A stretch of 64,000 nucleotides of DNA from Sphaerimonospora sp050942215. Lineage in GTDB: Bacteria; Actinomycetota; Actinomycetes; Streptosporangiales; Streptosporangiaceae. Of this stretch, positions 25,900 through 33,724 are shown in pieces (the stretch's first letter is position 1; the number at the start of each line of letters is the position of its first letter). The DNA lies in the NCBI RefSeq assembly GCF_050942215.1, contig NZ_CP192056.1, positions 2,976,001-3,040,000 of the forward strand, given 5' to 3'. The position numbers and the translations under genes are program-made. The notes under the pieces were generated by a model that did not search any database, was not told where the DNA came from, and worked only from the letters and a program-made list of their open reading frames with translations.

Positions 25900-26469
25900 G
25901 TGCCCAGAGCGCTGCTCCTTACCGGCGACGCCGCCGAGGAGCTCGACACCATGTATCCCTACTATCGCGTGCAGGAGGGCGGCTGGGGCGTTGACGTCTC
26001 GTCACGGACGATGCGTGACGTTCAGCTGGTCATCCACGAGTTCGACCCCAACTCCGATGCCTACGTGGAGAAGAACGGCCGAAAGTTGCCGGTCGACGTG
26101 CCCTGGGCCGAGGTCGACGTCGAGCGCTATGACGCCCTCATCATCCCTGGGGGACGTGCCCCCGAGTGGATCCGGGTCGACGCCGACGTCAGGCGCATCA
26201 CCGAGCACTTCTTCGCGCGCAACCTCCCGATCGCGCTGGTGTGCCACGGCGCGCAGGTGCCAGCTGTGTACGGGCTGCTGAAGGGTCGAAAGACGGCGTG
26301 CTTCCCCCCCATCACCGGTGACATGGAGAACGCGGGCGCGACGGTCGTCGACGCTCCCGACGTCGTGGACGGCAACCTCGTCTCCTGTCGGGGGTGGCCC
26401 GACATGCCGCAATTCGGCAGGGCGATGATGGAGGTCTTCTCAAAGTCCATGAACTCCGCATCGGCATGA
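25900..26469 (+). CDS. DJ-1/PfpI family protein
   Basis: A 189-residue protein starting at GTG with a GAGGAG site upstream. It has the DJ-1/PfpI class I glutamine amidotransferase-like fold: DALIIPGGRAPEWIR carries the strand-turn before the active site, and ALVCHGAQVPAV holds the nucleophilic Cys on the elbow. Relatives act as cysteine peptidases, glyoxalase III or isocyanide hydratases. The role here is unknown. It lies between the GntR regulator and an alpha/beta hydrolase in the same direction. Confidence 0.9.
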   Translation: MPRALLLTGDAAEELDTMYPYYRVQEGGWGVDVSSRTMRDVQLVIHEFDPNSDAYVEKNGRKLPVDVPWAEVDVERYDALIIPGGRAPEWIRVDADVRRITEHFFARNLPIALVCHGAQVPAVYGLLKGRKTACFPPITGDMENAGATVVDAPDVVDGNLVSCRGWPDMPQFGRAMMEVFSKSMNSASA

Positions 26470-26488
26470 GCACACCTGGCCTGTCTCG

Positions 26489-27310
26489 GTGACGGCACTT
26501 CGGACCTTCACCGTCGATGGCTCCCCCGTCCACGTCCTGGAGAGCGGCACCGGGCCCGCGGTGCTGATGCTGCACGGCTCCGGACCGGGTACGACCGGAT
26601 CCGGCGCCTGGGCAACGACGGCACAGGCGCTGGGCACGTCCTGGCGCCTGGTGGCTCCTGACCAGGCGGGGTTCGGCCGTACACCGATCCCGGCGGGCTC
26701 CAGGGGTGGGCTCCGGCTGTGGACGGAGCAGGCCGCGGGCCTGATGGATGCTCTCGGTGTCGAGCACTACGCCGTGGTGGGTCACTCCATGGGCGGTGCC
26801 GTGGCGCTGGCGTTGGCGGCCGCGCGTCCCCAGCAGGTCACCCGTGTCGTGGCGGTCTCGACGATGGGCGCCCCCGGGGCACCGCTGTCCGCCGAGCTCG
26901 ACGCGGTCTGGGCCGCCCCCGCCGGCCCGCTCGGGGCACGAGACATGTTGAGTCGCCTCGTCTTCGACCAAGCGCTCGTGACCGAGTCGGCCGTCGCTGC
27001 CCGTGCAGCCGCGATGCGAGCGGGGGCGGCCGAATTCGCGTCGTTGTTCCCTCCACCCAGGGCACGTTGGGCCGACGAGCTCACCCTCTCGGCGCAAACG
27101 CTGGCAGGGGTCCGCGCGCCCGTGCTGCTCGTCCACGGCGCCGAGGACCGTGTCACCCCGCTCGGGACGGCGGCCCTGCCCCTGCTCGAACATCTGGCCG
27201 ATGTCCGTCTGTACGTGCTCGGCCGATGCGGGCACGTTCCGGCGCTCGAGCACCCGCACGACTTCAGGCGACTCCTGTCCTGCTTCCTCGGCCGGGAACG
27301 AGGTCACTGA
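26489..27310 (+). CDS. Alpha/beta hydrolase, meta-cleavage-product hydrolase-like
   Basis: A 273-residue hydrolase starting at GTG 19 bp after the DJ-1/PfpI stop, so probably co-transcribed. The catalytic triad is readable: Ser in VVGHSMGGAVAL (about 97), Asp in VHGAEDRVTPLG (about 219) and His in RCGHVPALEHP (about 247). The oxyanion-hole segment is MLHGSGPGTTG, the HGSGPG form typical of C-C bond hydrolases such as BphD and DmpD. It could open a ring-cleavage product or act as an esterase or lactonase for the neighbouring catabolic locus. Confidence 0.88.
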   Translation: MTALRTFTVDGSPVHVLESGTGPAVLMLHGSGPGTTGSGAWATTAQALGTSWRLVAPDQAGFGRTPIPAGSRGGLRLWTEQAAGLMDALGVEHYAVVGHSMGGAVALALAAARPQQVTRVVAVSTMGAPGAPLSAELDAVWAAPAGPLGARDMLSRLVFDQALVTESAVAARAAAMRAGAAEFASLFPPPRARWADELTLSAQTLAGVRAPVLLVHGAEDRVTPLGTAALPLLEHLADVRLYVLGRCGHVPALEHPHDFRRLLSCFLGRERGH

Positions 27311-27314
27311 TCGC

Positions 27315-27500
27315 TCAACAGGTCCGCAGCCCGTGCTCAAGCAGATCAGCATGAAGCAGGCGGATGGAGTGCTCGGGGTTGGGGAGCATATCGCGGGCCG
27401 CGCGCAGGATCTCCGGCGTGACCACGGTGGGGCGGCCGCGGGCGCGGGCTGCGGCCAGGCCCTCGCGGGTGCCGGCGACGATGAGAAGCCGATGAACCAG
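27315..27500 (-). pseudogene. Serine recombinase (resolvase) C-terminal remnant
   Basis: On the minus strand about 55 codons read LLIVAGTREGLAAARARGRP, TVVTPEILRAARDM, then LPNPEHS and a stop. The TREGLAAARARGR hinge and the following helix-turn-helix start are characteristic of Tn3-type resolvases and DNA invertases. The catalytic domain is absent and the tail is scrambled, so this is a dead fragment of a mobile element. Confidence 0.65.
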
Positions 27501-27634
27501 GCGGACGTCAACTGTCGGGTGAACTAAACGATCGATTCCGAATACGGTCAGTGATCATAGGTGGTCAGTGAACGGCTGACCGCCTGCCCGGTCTGGAAGT
27601 TATGCCAGATCGCCGCGCCCAGCGCTCGGCGCGG

Positions 27635-27795
27635 CGGGTCGCCGAGCCGGCGTCGATGCACAAGATTCTGATCGAGAAGGACGGCGGCAAGATTCTCGGA
27701 GCTCACCTCTTGGGCCCGGAGGCTGACGAGTTCGCGAACCTCTTCGCTCTTGCCATCCGAGCGGATGTCCGCGCCGACGCGCTGAAGCATGCCCG
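27635..27795 (+). pseudogene. Remnant of a FAD/NAD(P) disulfide oxidoreductase dimerisation domain
   Basis: About 50 codons read RVAEPASMHKILIEKDGGKI then LGAHLLGPEADEFANLFALAI. This is the conserved interface motif of the glutathione reductase/mercuric reductase family C-terminal domain. The flavin and nucleotide-binding parts are absent and the frame runs into unrelated sequence, so it is a remnant. Confidence 0.65.
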
Positions 27796-27862
27796 CCGCC
27801 CCGACCGGCCGGTGCCGGGGGCGGTTGTGCATCTGCTGGCCGGCGCTGCCTACCGCCTGCGG

Positions 27863-28488
27863 CTAGCGCAGATGCCGGGCGAAGAACCCGGCCGCATCCT
27901 CCCCTGCGAACTGCGGGATACCGGTGTGCCCGCCCATGTTGGCGTGCAGCGTTTTCTCCTTGGAGCCGGAGGCGTCGAACAGGTCCAGGGCCGCCTGCCT
28001 GTCGTTGCCTTCGTCATCCCACTGCAGCAGGACATGCAGCGGAATGGTGACCTGTCGGGCTTCCTCGAACATGGTGCGAGGCACGAAACTCCCGGCGAAG
28101 AAGCCGGCGGCCACGATGTGCGGTTCAACCACCGCAAGCCGGATGCCGATGGAGATCACTCCCCCCGAGTACCCGACCGGGCCGCCGATCTCGGGCAGCG
28201 ACAGGAGGGCGTCCAAGGTGGCCTGCCATTCCAGGACCGCCTTGTCGACCAGCGGGAGGATGAGGGCGTCGATGATCTCGTCGCCGACCGGCTCGCCGGC
28301 CTCCATAACCCGGCGCCGGCCAAACGGGGCCGGTCACCGCTCCCGGGGAGCTCGATGGTGGCGGCGGCGAAGCCATCCGCCGCGGCGTGCCGTGCCCGCG
28401 CCACCAGCCGGGGGTACATCTTGCGCAGCCCGAGCGGGGGGTGGCCGAGCAGGATCAGCGGGACCGGTGCGGACAGGGATGAGGGCAA
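27863..28488 (-). pseudogene. Frameshifted alpha/beta hydrolase
   Basis: The gene is split over two minus-strand frames. The N-terminal part (28488 to about 28335) reads VPLILLGHPPLGLRKMYPRL to ATIELPGSGDRPRL. The rest (28306 to 27863) reads EAGEPVGDEIIDALILPLVD through GGPVGYSGGVISIG and HANMGGHTGIPQFAGEDAAG. Together they cover a dienelactone-hydrolase-like protein with the nucleophile elbow G-Y-S-G-G. About 15 residues are lost and the frame changes at 28306-28340, so the protein cannot be made intact. Confidence 0.75.
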
Positions 28489-28640
28489 CAGCTAGTGGCA
28501 AAAGCGCAGGACCACTTCGCGGCAATTCGCAAGACGTTCCGGGTCGGATGACCATGCCGGAGATTACTTGCGGGAATTACACGTCTCACAAGTTATCCGA
28601 ACTCTCCGGCCGCGCAAGAGATAGGGGTTTCTGAATTTTG

Positions 28641-28652
28641 ATTTCCAGAAAT
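28641..28652. promoter_or_regulatory. AT-rich palindromic promoter region of the coiled-coil gene
   Basis: ATTTCCAGAAAT is a perfect 12-bp palindrome, nested between TTTCTG (28628-28633) and CAGAAA (28654-28659). It lies 26 bp before a GTG start in strikingly AT-rich DNA for this genome. It fits an autoregulatory operator over a promoter whose -10 may be GATAGACT at 28663-28670. Confidence 0.55.
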
Positions 28653-28677
28653 ACAGAAAATCGATAGACTGGCACGC

Positions 28678-29889
28678 GTGACGATTCCCCCCGAGACGGG
28701 CACCGCACCGCCCGTGACGACGCGGGCCTGCAAACACTGCGGCGCCGCGATAGAGCAACAGGTGAGGCGCGGCAGGCCACGGGAGTACTGCCCGCAGGGG
28801 GCCTGTCAGGCCGCCGCCAAACGGGAAAGGGAGATGCGCCGCGCCGCCCCAGGGCTGGAAGGGGCGCTCGCCCGGGTGGAGGACCTGTACGAACGCATGG
28901 AAAAAAGCCTGGCGGCGGCGATCGAGCCGCTCGCCCAGGTGCTCGCCGACGAGTTGAGCCCCGCGGGAGTCGAGGCGAAGCTGAGTGCCGTCCAGGCCGA
29001 GGCGCACACCCGTGTCGCCATCGCCCGCACCGAGCGCGAGCAGGCGCTGGAGCAGGTGCGGCTGGCGCGCGAGGCCACACAGGCCGCCCGGCGGGAGGCA
29101 CAGGAGTCCCGGCAGGCGGCCGAGGACGCCTACGCCGAACGCGACAGCGCGTTCGCCGACGCGGAGACCGCCCGTGAACAGGCACTGGCCGCCCTGCGCG
29201 AGGCGGCGAGCACCGAGCGGAGGGCCCGGCAGGAGACCGCCGAGGCCAGGCGCCGGGCAGAGGCGGCCGAGACCGCCCGCGAGCAGGCCGTCAAGGAACT
29301 GACCACGCGAGTCGACCAGGCCATCGCGGAAGCGCGCCAGGCGCGGGCGGACGCCGTACGGGAACGGCAGGAGCACGAGCGGGCCGCCGCCGAGGCCGCC
29401 GCCGCGAAGAACGAGGCCGAGCTGGCCAGGCGCGCGCACCGTGAAGCGGAGCAGGCCAGTGCGGGTGCGCTCGCCCGAGCCCAGGCCGCCGAGGCCGAAC
29501 GCGACCGCGCCGTCACCCGCGCCGAAGCCGAGCGCGATCGGGCGGTCGGCCAGGCCCATGCCGAACGCGACCGCGCCCTGTCCCACGCGCAGGCGACCGA
29601 GACGGCCAGGGATCGGGCGGTGGCGGCCGCCGCGCGCGCCGACGCCGAGACCGCGCAGGCACACGAACGGGCACAGGCCGCCAGGGACGAGACGGATCGC
29701 GCCGTCGAGCAGGCTCGTACGGCCGTCGCCGAGCGGGAGCGGCTCCAGGCCGAGCTGGCGCTGGAGCGGGCCCGCCTGGCCGACCTGCGGGCGCAGCTCG
29801 ACGTGGCCAGGGCGGAGGCCGCCCAGCTTCGCGAGCGTGCGGTGGCCGCCGAACTCCGCGCGGCCGCGCCCGACACGCCGGCGACCTGA
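28678..29889 (+). CDS. Long coiled-coil protein with an N-terminal Cys4 zinc-binding-like head
   Basis: A 403-residue protein starting at GTG with no ribosome site and only a short leader. Residues 18-43 form a compact Cys cluster (CKHCG, then YCPQGAC) with a basic GRPRE between, resembling small zinc ribbons in DNA-associated proteins. From about residue 75 almost to the end it is an uninterrupted Ala/Glu/Arg heptad coiled coil. The build recalls KfrA-type plasmid or nucleoid proteins, which bind their own promoter through an N-terminal head, but no homology to KfrA's helix-turn-helix is claimed. Function unknown. Confidence 0.8.
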   Translation: MTIPPETGTAPPVTTRACKHCGAAIEQQVRRGRPREYCPQGACQAAAKREREMRRAAPGLEGALARVEDLYERMEKSLAAAIEPLAQVLADELSPAGVEAKLSAVQAEAHTRVAIARTEREQALEQVRLAREATQAARREAQESRQAAEDAYAERDSAFADAETAREQALAALREAASTERRARQETAEARRRAEAAETAREQAVKELTTRVDQAIAEARQARADAVRERQEHERAAAEAAAAKNEAELARRAHREAEQASAGALARAQAAEAERDRAVTRAEAERDRAVGQAHAERDRALSHAQATETARDRAVAAAARADAETAQAHERAQAARDETDRAVEQARTAVAERERLQAELALERARLADLRAQLDVARAEAAQLRERAVAAELRAAAPDTPAT

Positions 29890-29972
29890 GGACCGGCGGC
29901 TTCACCGCGCGTGAGTGCGCCGCCCGAGTGCGGGGGTTCGCGCCCGCGTCGATGCCGGACGGGCCGGGGTGA

Positions 29973-30380
29973 TCAAGACGTGACGGAGCGACTCGTCTGC
30001 GCGGTGACGTCCTGGTCCTCGATATACGCGCAGCCGCTGCCCGGGCTTCCGGAGACCTGGATGACCGTGTCCAGCCGGTCGCGGGTACGGATCAACGCGG
30101 CGATCTGGGCATCGATGCGATCGCGCTCGGCGGCGAGCCGGGCACGCGAGGCCGGAGTGCTGACCTTGGCATCGACGCAGGGCAGCAGCTCGGCGATGGT
30201 CCGGCTGGACAGGCCGGCCGCGTACAGCATCTGGATCAGGTCGACCCGGTCGGCCGCCGACTCGGGGTAGTGGCGCTGCCCGGAGTCGCTCCGGTGGGCG
30301 TTCAGCAGTCCCTGCTCCTCGTAGTAGCGCAGAGCCCGGGCGCTGACGCCCGATCTCGCCGCCAGCTCGCCGATCCGCAC
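29973..30380 (-). CDS. MerR-family transcriptional regulator
   Basis: The GTG at 30378-30380 is chosen because GGAGG lies 5 bp upstream; an ATG 12 codons upstream is possible. The 135-residue product has the MerR helix-turn-helix (RIGELAARSGVSARALRYYEEQGLL, residues 2-26), a wing, and a dimerisation helix (about 80-105). Its tail has a Cys near the end (GSGCAYIED) but not a metal-binding cluster. It diverges from an SDR gene whose promoter shows the overlong spacer typical of MerR targets. Confidence 0.9.
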   Translation of the reverse strand: MRIGELAARSGVSARALRYYEEQGLLNAHRSDSGQRHYPESAADRVDLIQMLYAAGLSSRTIAELLPCVDAKVSTPASRARLAAERDRIDAQIAALIRTRDRLDTVIQVSGSPGSGCAYIEDQDVTAQTSRSVTS

Positions 30381-30400
30381 CGTGACCTCCATCACACGAC

Positions 30401-30431
30401 TTGCCTCTGACGTCAACGTCAGGTCTTAGCG
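30401..30431 (+). promoter_or_regulatory. MerR-type promoter with 19-bp spacer and central palindrome
   Basis: Candidate -35 TTGCCT (30401-30406) and -10 TTAGCG (30426-30431) are separated by 19 bp, the over-long spacing that MerR activators correct by DNA distortion. The spacer holds a perfect dyad CTGACGT-CA-ACGTCAG (30407-30422). It lies directly before the SDR gene (ATG 30439), with the MerR gene on the other side. Confidence 0.75.
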
Positions 30432-30438
30432 TAGCCGC

Positions 30439-31147
30439 ATGCAGATCAACGGAGCACATGTGCTGGTCACCGGGGCCAACCGGGGCCTGGGCCGGCAATT
30501 CGTCCTGTCCCTTCTCGACCGCGGCGCAGCCAAGGTGTACGCCACCGCCCGCCGCCCCGACCTCATCGACGTGCCGGGGGCCGTCCCGCTGCGCCTGGAC
30601 GTCACCGATCCGGCATCGGTCGCCGCCGCGGCGGCAGCGGCACCCGACGTCAAGATCCTCATCAACAACGCGGGAATCGCGACCGGGGCGAATCTGATCA
30701 CCGGGGACCTGGACACGATTCGCCGCGAGATGGACACCCACTTCTACGGCACCCTCGACGTGATCCGTGCCTTCGCGCCCCGGCTGGCCGACGGCGCGAT
30801 CCTCAACGTTCTGTCCGCGATCTCATGGCTCGCATACGACGGTGCGGGCGGATACCCACGCGGCGAAGGCCGCCGAGTGGGCGCTCACCAACAGCGTACG
30901 GCTTGAGCTGGCCGAACAGCGCACCCTGGTGACGGGCCTGCACCTGGGTGCTGCCGACACCGACATGATGGCCGGGTACGACGGCTACAAGAGCGCCCCC
31001 GAGGTGATCGTCGCGGCGGCCCTCGACGGCATCGAGGCGCACCGGCCCGAGGTGCTCGCCGACGACTGGAGCCGCCGGGTGAAGGCATGGCTGTCAGAGG
31101 ACCCGGATCTCATCTACCGGGAAGTGGCGGCCGCCCTCACGGTCTGA
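30439..31147 (+). pseudogene. Short-chain dehydrogenase/reductase frameshifted in the YxxxK motif
   Basis: The first frame (from ATG 30439) gives VLVTGANRGLGRQF (NAD-binding TGxxxGxG), ILINNAGIA and ILNVLSAISWLAYDGAGGY. A CCC run at 30855-30857 contains one C too many. The correct continuation, HAAKAAEWALTNSVRLELA through the C-terminus (to 31147), is in another frame. Restoring it would give Y-H-A-A-K, the catalytic YxxxK, and a normal product of about 235 residues. It is either a true inactivating mutation or a sequencing error in a C run. The divergent MerR regulator and its operator look intact. Confidence 0.8.
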
Positions 31148-31256
31148 CCCACCGCCCCCGCCTGACCTTTCAGGGGCCACCCGTACCACCGGCAGGGTGC
31201 GTACGCGGCCGCGTCGTCGCAGGCGAAGACCGGTCCGATGGCGAACGGGCACGGGT

Positions 31257-32339
31257 TCACCAGCTGATCTCGGCCGCCACCGGCAGATGGTCGCTGCCGG
31301 TGGCGGGCAGCACCCACGAGCTCTCCGGCTGCACGCCGCGGACCAGGATCTGGTCGATCCGCACCACCGGGAACTTCGCCGGCCAGCTGAAGCCGAAGCC
31401 GTCCCCTGCGACATCCTGGGCCGGACGCAGCCGCGAGGTGATGCCGGCGAACGCGCGGTCGTCCATGGTGCCGTTCAGGTCGCCGAGCAGGACAACCCGC
31501 TCGTTCCGCTCGGCGGCGACGGCCTCGGCGAGCGCCTGCGCGCCTCGGTCCCGATGGGCCGTCCAGAAGCCCGTCCTGGGAGTCACCCGTACGGACCCCA
31601 GGTGGGCCACGTACACCGCCAGCGGACCCTGGTCCGTGGCCACCGTGGTGCGCAGCGCGCGGTTGTAGGCCATCTTGATGTCGGCCGGCTTGGTGTCCGC
31701 CAGCGGCCCGTGGTCCATGCCGATGTCGACCTGACGGGTGTCCGACAGCGGCAGCTTGCTCCACAGTCCGACCGTGCCCTGCACCGTGTGGTACGGGTAC
31801 GTGTTCGCCAGTTCCTTCTCGTATATGTCCCGGGTCTGCGCGGCCAGCTCCACCAGGGCCAGCACGTCCGCCCCGGAGGCGGCCATGGCGCGGGCCACGC
31901 CGGCCGGGTCGGGATTGCCGACGTCGACGTTGTGGCCGGCCACCATCAGGTCGCCGCCTGGGCGGGACCTGTCGCCGAGCAGCCCGCCGAAGAGGTTCAG
32001 CCACACCATGACCGGCAGCAGCAGCGCGACCACGGCGGAGGCGGAGCGGCGCCACAGCGCCCCGGCCGACAGCACCGGGATGAACAGGCCGAACCACGGC
32101 AGGAAGGTCTCCACCAGGCTGCCGAGGTTCCCGATCCGGTTCGGGATCTTCGCATGCAGCAGCATGAGCAGGCCGAGCAGCAGCGCCAGCGTCGCGAGCA
32201 CCAGACCGCGCCTCCAGGGGCCCGGCCGGGAGATGGCGCGTATCGGTCGGCGGACAAGCGCAAACCAGGTCCCGGCGCCGGCGTCCCGGCGGCCGGCTCG
32301 GCCGCCATCGCCGTCCTCCGCCGTCTCCACCGGTGTCAT
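31257..32339 (-). CDS. Membrane endonuclease/exonuclease/phosphatase family protein, VanJ-like
   Basis: The ATG at 32337-32339 has an AAGGAC site upstream; product 360 residues. An N-terminal cytoplasmic tail of about 40 residues is followed by three hydrophobic segments (about 45-125) and an extracytoplasmic EEP domain. The latter shows VAGHNVDVGNPDP, ALVELAAQT (metal Glu), LLGDLNGTMDD (catalytic Asp/Asn) and ATGSDHLPVAAEI (catalytic His). Three helices plus EEP is the layout of VanJ, a teicoplanin-resistance phosphatase acting on undecaprenyl pyrophosphate. A role in cell-wall lipid recycling is therefore possible. Confidence 0.85.
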   Translation of the reverse strand: MTPVETAEDGDGGRAGRRDAGAGTWFALVRRPIRAISRPGPWRRGLVLATLALLLGLLMLLHAKIPNRIGNLGSLVETFLPWFGLFIPVLSAGALWRRSASAVVALLLPVMVWLNLFGGLLGDRSRPGGDLMVAGHNVDVGNPDPAGVARAMAASGADVLALVELAAQTRDIYEKELANTYPYHTVQGTVGLWSKLPLSDTRQVDIGMDHGPLADTKPADIKMAYNRALRTTVATDQGPLAVYVAHLGSVRVTPRTGFWTAHRDRGAQALAEAVAAERNERVVLLGDLNGTMDDRAFAGITSRLRPAQDVAGDGFGFSWPAKFPVVRIDQILVRGVQPESSWVLPATGSDHLPVAAEISW

Positions 32340-32760
32340 CGTCTGTCCTTGCTCACTTCCGGTCACTGCTGCATCCTCGGGTCCTGAACGGGGTCGCCAT
32401 CTATACGCGGACAATCACGATCGTGCCCGATGTCGACCGCATCACCCGAACCGTGAGGAGACGTCGCCGCGGGTGCCGTCATGACGACCTTAGGTCGGAC
32501 GACCACGCCGCCCGGCGACCTTGATCGCACCGGTCTCCGTGATCATGCCACCATGCTGGGAGATCGACCCGGCGTCGGGGTCAAACGGCGCGGCGACATG
32601 ACGTCCGCACACCCGCGACAGCCCGGCACGCCGGCAGATAACGAATCTTCGAAGCGCTGTACCATCGGCGCGTGAATCCCTACTGGGACGTCGGCTAGCC
32701 GTGTTGAGTGACTCGGGGCGCTCATTCCAGGGCTCACTCGCCTGCGGAGCGGCTGACTGA
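32340..32760. other. Intergenic region, nothing recognised
   Basis: A 421-bp gap between two leftward genes. The CTATACGCGG segment near 32400 is a candidate promoter for the VanJ-like gene. Short open frames on both strands (for example 32481-32675) lack start signals and family resemblance. Confidence 0.35.
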
Positions 32761-33390
32761 TCAGGACGTGGGGGCGGACTGCACGGCAGGACCATGGATG
32801 ATCTGTTCCAGGCAGTCGCGGAACAGATCGTCGGCGGTGCGGCCGGCCTGGAAGTACTCGGTCACGCCGGCCATCACGGTGGGGTACGCCGTGGCGTAGG
32901 CGGCCATGTCGAAGCCGTCCAGGGCGTCCGCGTCGGGGCGGCCGGTCTGTTCCTCCAGGACGTAGCCGACGGTGAAGCGCAACACCGTCAACACGATCAG
33001 GCGCGCCTGCCGCAGGGGAATGCCTCGCCCGACCAGTGTGCTCATTGCCAGTTCGGAGATGGCGGCCATCTTGAGCGACAGCTGGGAGGCCGCGATGATC
33101 CGGGCTCCGTCCGGGTGGGCCAGCAACGCGCGCCGCAGCCGCTCGGCCAGGCCCATCAGCCAGTCCGGCCAGCACTCCTCCGGCGCGGGCGAGGCCGGCT
33201 CGGGGAACTGCTGCTCAAGGATCGCCTCGGCGATCGCGGTGACCAGCGCCGCCTTGTTCGGGATGTGCCAGTAAAGAGTCGGTGACTGTACGCCGAGCCG
33301 GGCGGCCAGTTTGCGCGTGGTCACGCCGTCGAGACCCTCGGCGTCCAGGAGCGCGACGGCCTCGGTGACAATCCGCTGCTTGTCCAGAGC
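32761..33390 (-). CDS. TetR-type regulator of the tetracycline-repressor class
   Basis: The start is taken as the TTG at 33388-33390, 8 bp after GGAGG; this gives 209 residues, close to the 207 of Tn10 TetR. The DNA-binding head reads LDKQRIVTEAVALLDAEGLD followed by GVTTRKLAARLGVQSPTLYW, near-identical in layout to TetR(B) with the same TLYWH recognition helix. The C-terminal TetR_C core follows. It diverges from a small ORF and an MDR gene, and two tet-operator-like dyads lie between them. It may respond to something other than tetracycline, since no efflux gene is present. Confidence 0.9.
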   Translation of the reverse strand, partial: ALDKQRIVTEAVALLDAEGLDGVTTRKLAARLGVQSPTLYWHIPNKAALVTAIAEAILEQQFPEPASPAPEECWPDWLMGLAERLRRALLAHPDGARIIAASQLSLKMAAISELAMSTLVGRGIPLRQARLIVLTVLRFTVGYVLEEQTGRPDADALDGFDMAAYATAYPTVMAGVTEYFQAGRTADDLFRDCLEQIIHGPAVQSAPTS

Positions 33391-33416
33391 CAATTCCGAA
33401 ACCTCCCTTGCGCAAC

Positions 33417-33429
33417 CTATCACCGATAG
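33417..33429. promoter_or_regulatory. tet-operator-like dyad 1: CTATC-ACC-GATAG
   Basis: A perfect 5-3-5 dyad that matches the core of tet operators (CTATC/GATAG half-sites). Its centre is 19 bp from the centre of the second dyad, the same side-by-side arrangement used by Tn10 tetO sites. Confidence 0.75.
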
Positions 33430-33433
33430 AGCA

Positions 33434-33450
33434 CTCTATCAGTGATAGAG
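33434..33450. promoter_or_regulatory. tet-operator-like dyad 2: CTCTATC-AGT-GATAGAG
   Basis: A perfect 7-3-7 dyad, nearly identical to Tn10 tetO2 (CCTATCAGTGATAGA core). It lies 25 bp upstream of the ATG of the His-rich small ORF, where a bound repressor would block transcription of that ORF and the MDR gene. Confidence 0.85.
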
Positions 33451-33475
33451 AACGTCTGCGCCAGAGGAGGCGACG

Positions 33476-33724
33476 ATGAGACACCAGCCCTCGCTCCGCG
33501 ACCTGCTGCACTGGGCAACCCATCGCATTCCGGGGGTTCCCGTGCACACCAAACGGCCGGCCGGGCACCAGAGCCAGTCCAGCCACGGCCATGGGCGGCG
33601 GCACCCGCTCACGCACCACCGTTCGCACCACCACGGGTTCAACCACTCTCCGGCCCGTCCGCCTCGCGTCCTGGCGGCGTGGCAGATGCGGATCGCCCGC
33701 TTGTTCGGGCAGGAGCTGGGATGA
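33476..33724 (+). CDS. Small histidine-rich protein under tet-type control
   Basis: An 82-residue ORF with an excellent AGAGGAGG ribosome site 6 bp before its ATG. Its TGA overlaps the ATG of the next gene (ATGA), so translation of the two is coupled. The middle third is strongly His/Arg/Ser-rich (HGHGRRHPLTHHRSHHHGF). There is no signal peptide or membrane segment. It may bind metal, or serve mainly as a leader peptide that couples ribosomes to the downstream enzyme. No family recognised. Confidence 0.65.
   Translation: MRHQPSLRDLLHWATHRIPGVPVHTKRPAGHQSQSSHGHGRRHPLTHHRSHHHGFNHSPARPPRVLAAWQMRIARLFGQELG

Noticed and set aside
33442..33720. A longer N-terminal extension of the MDR enzyme
   Set aside because: The extension would start inside the tet-like operator and read Pro/Ala/Arg-rich sequence; the other frame holds the well-formed His-rich ORF coupled by ATGA.
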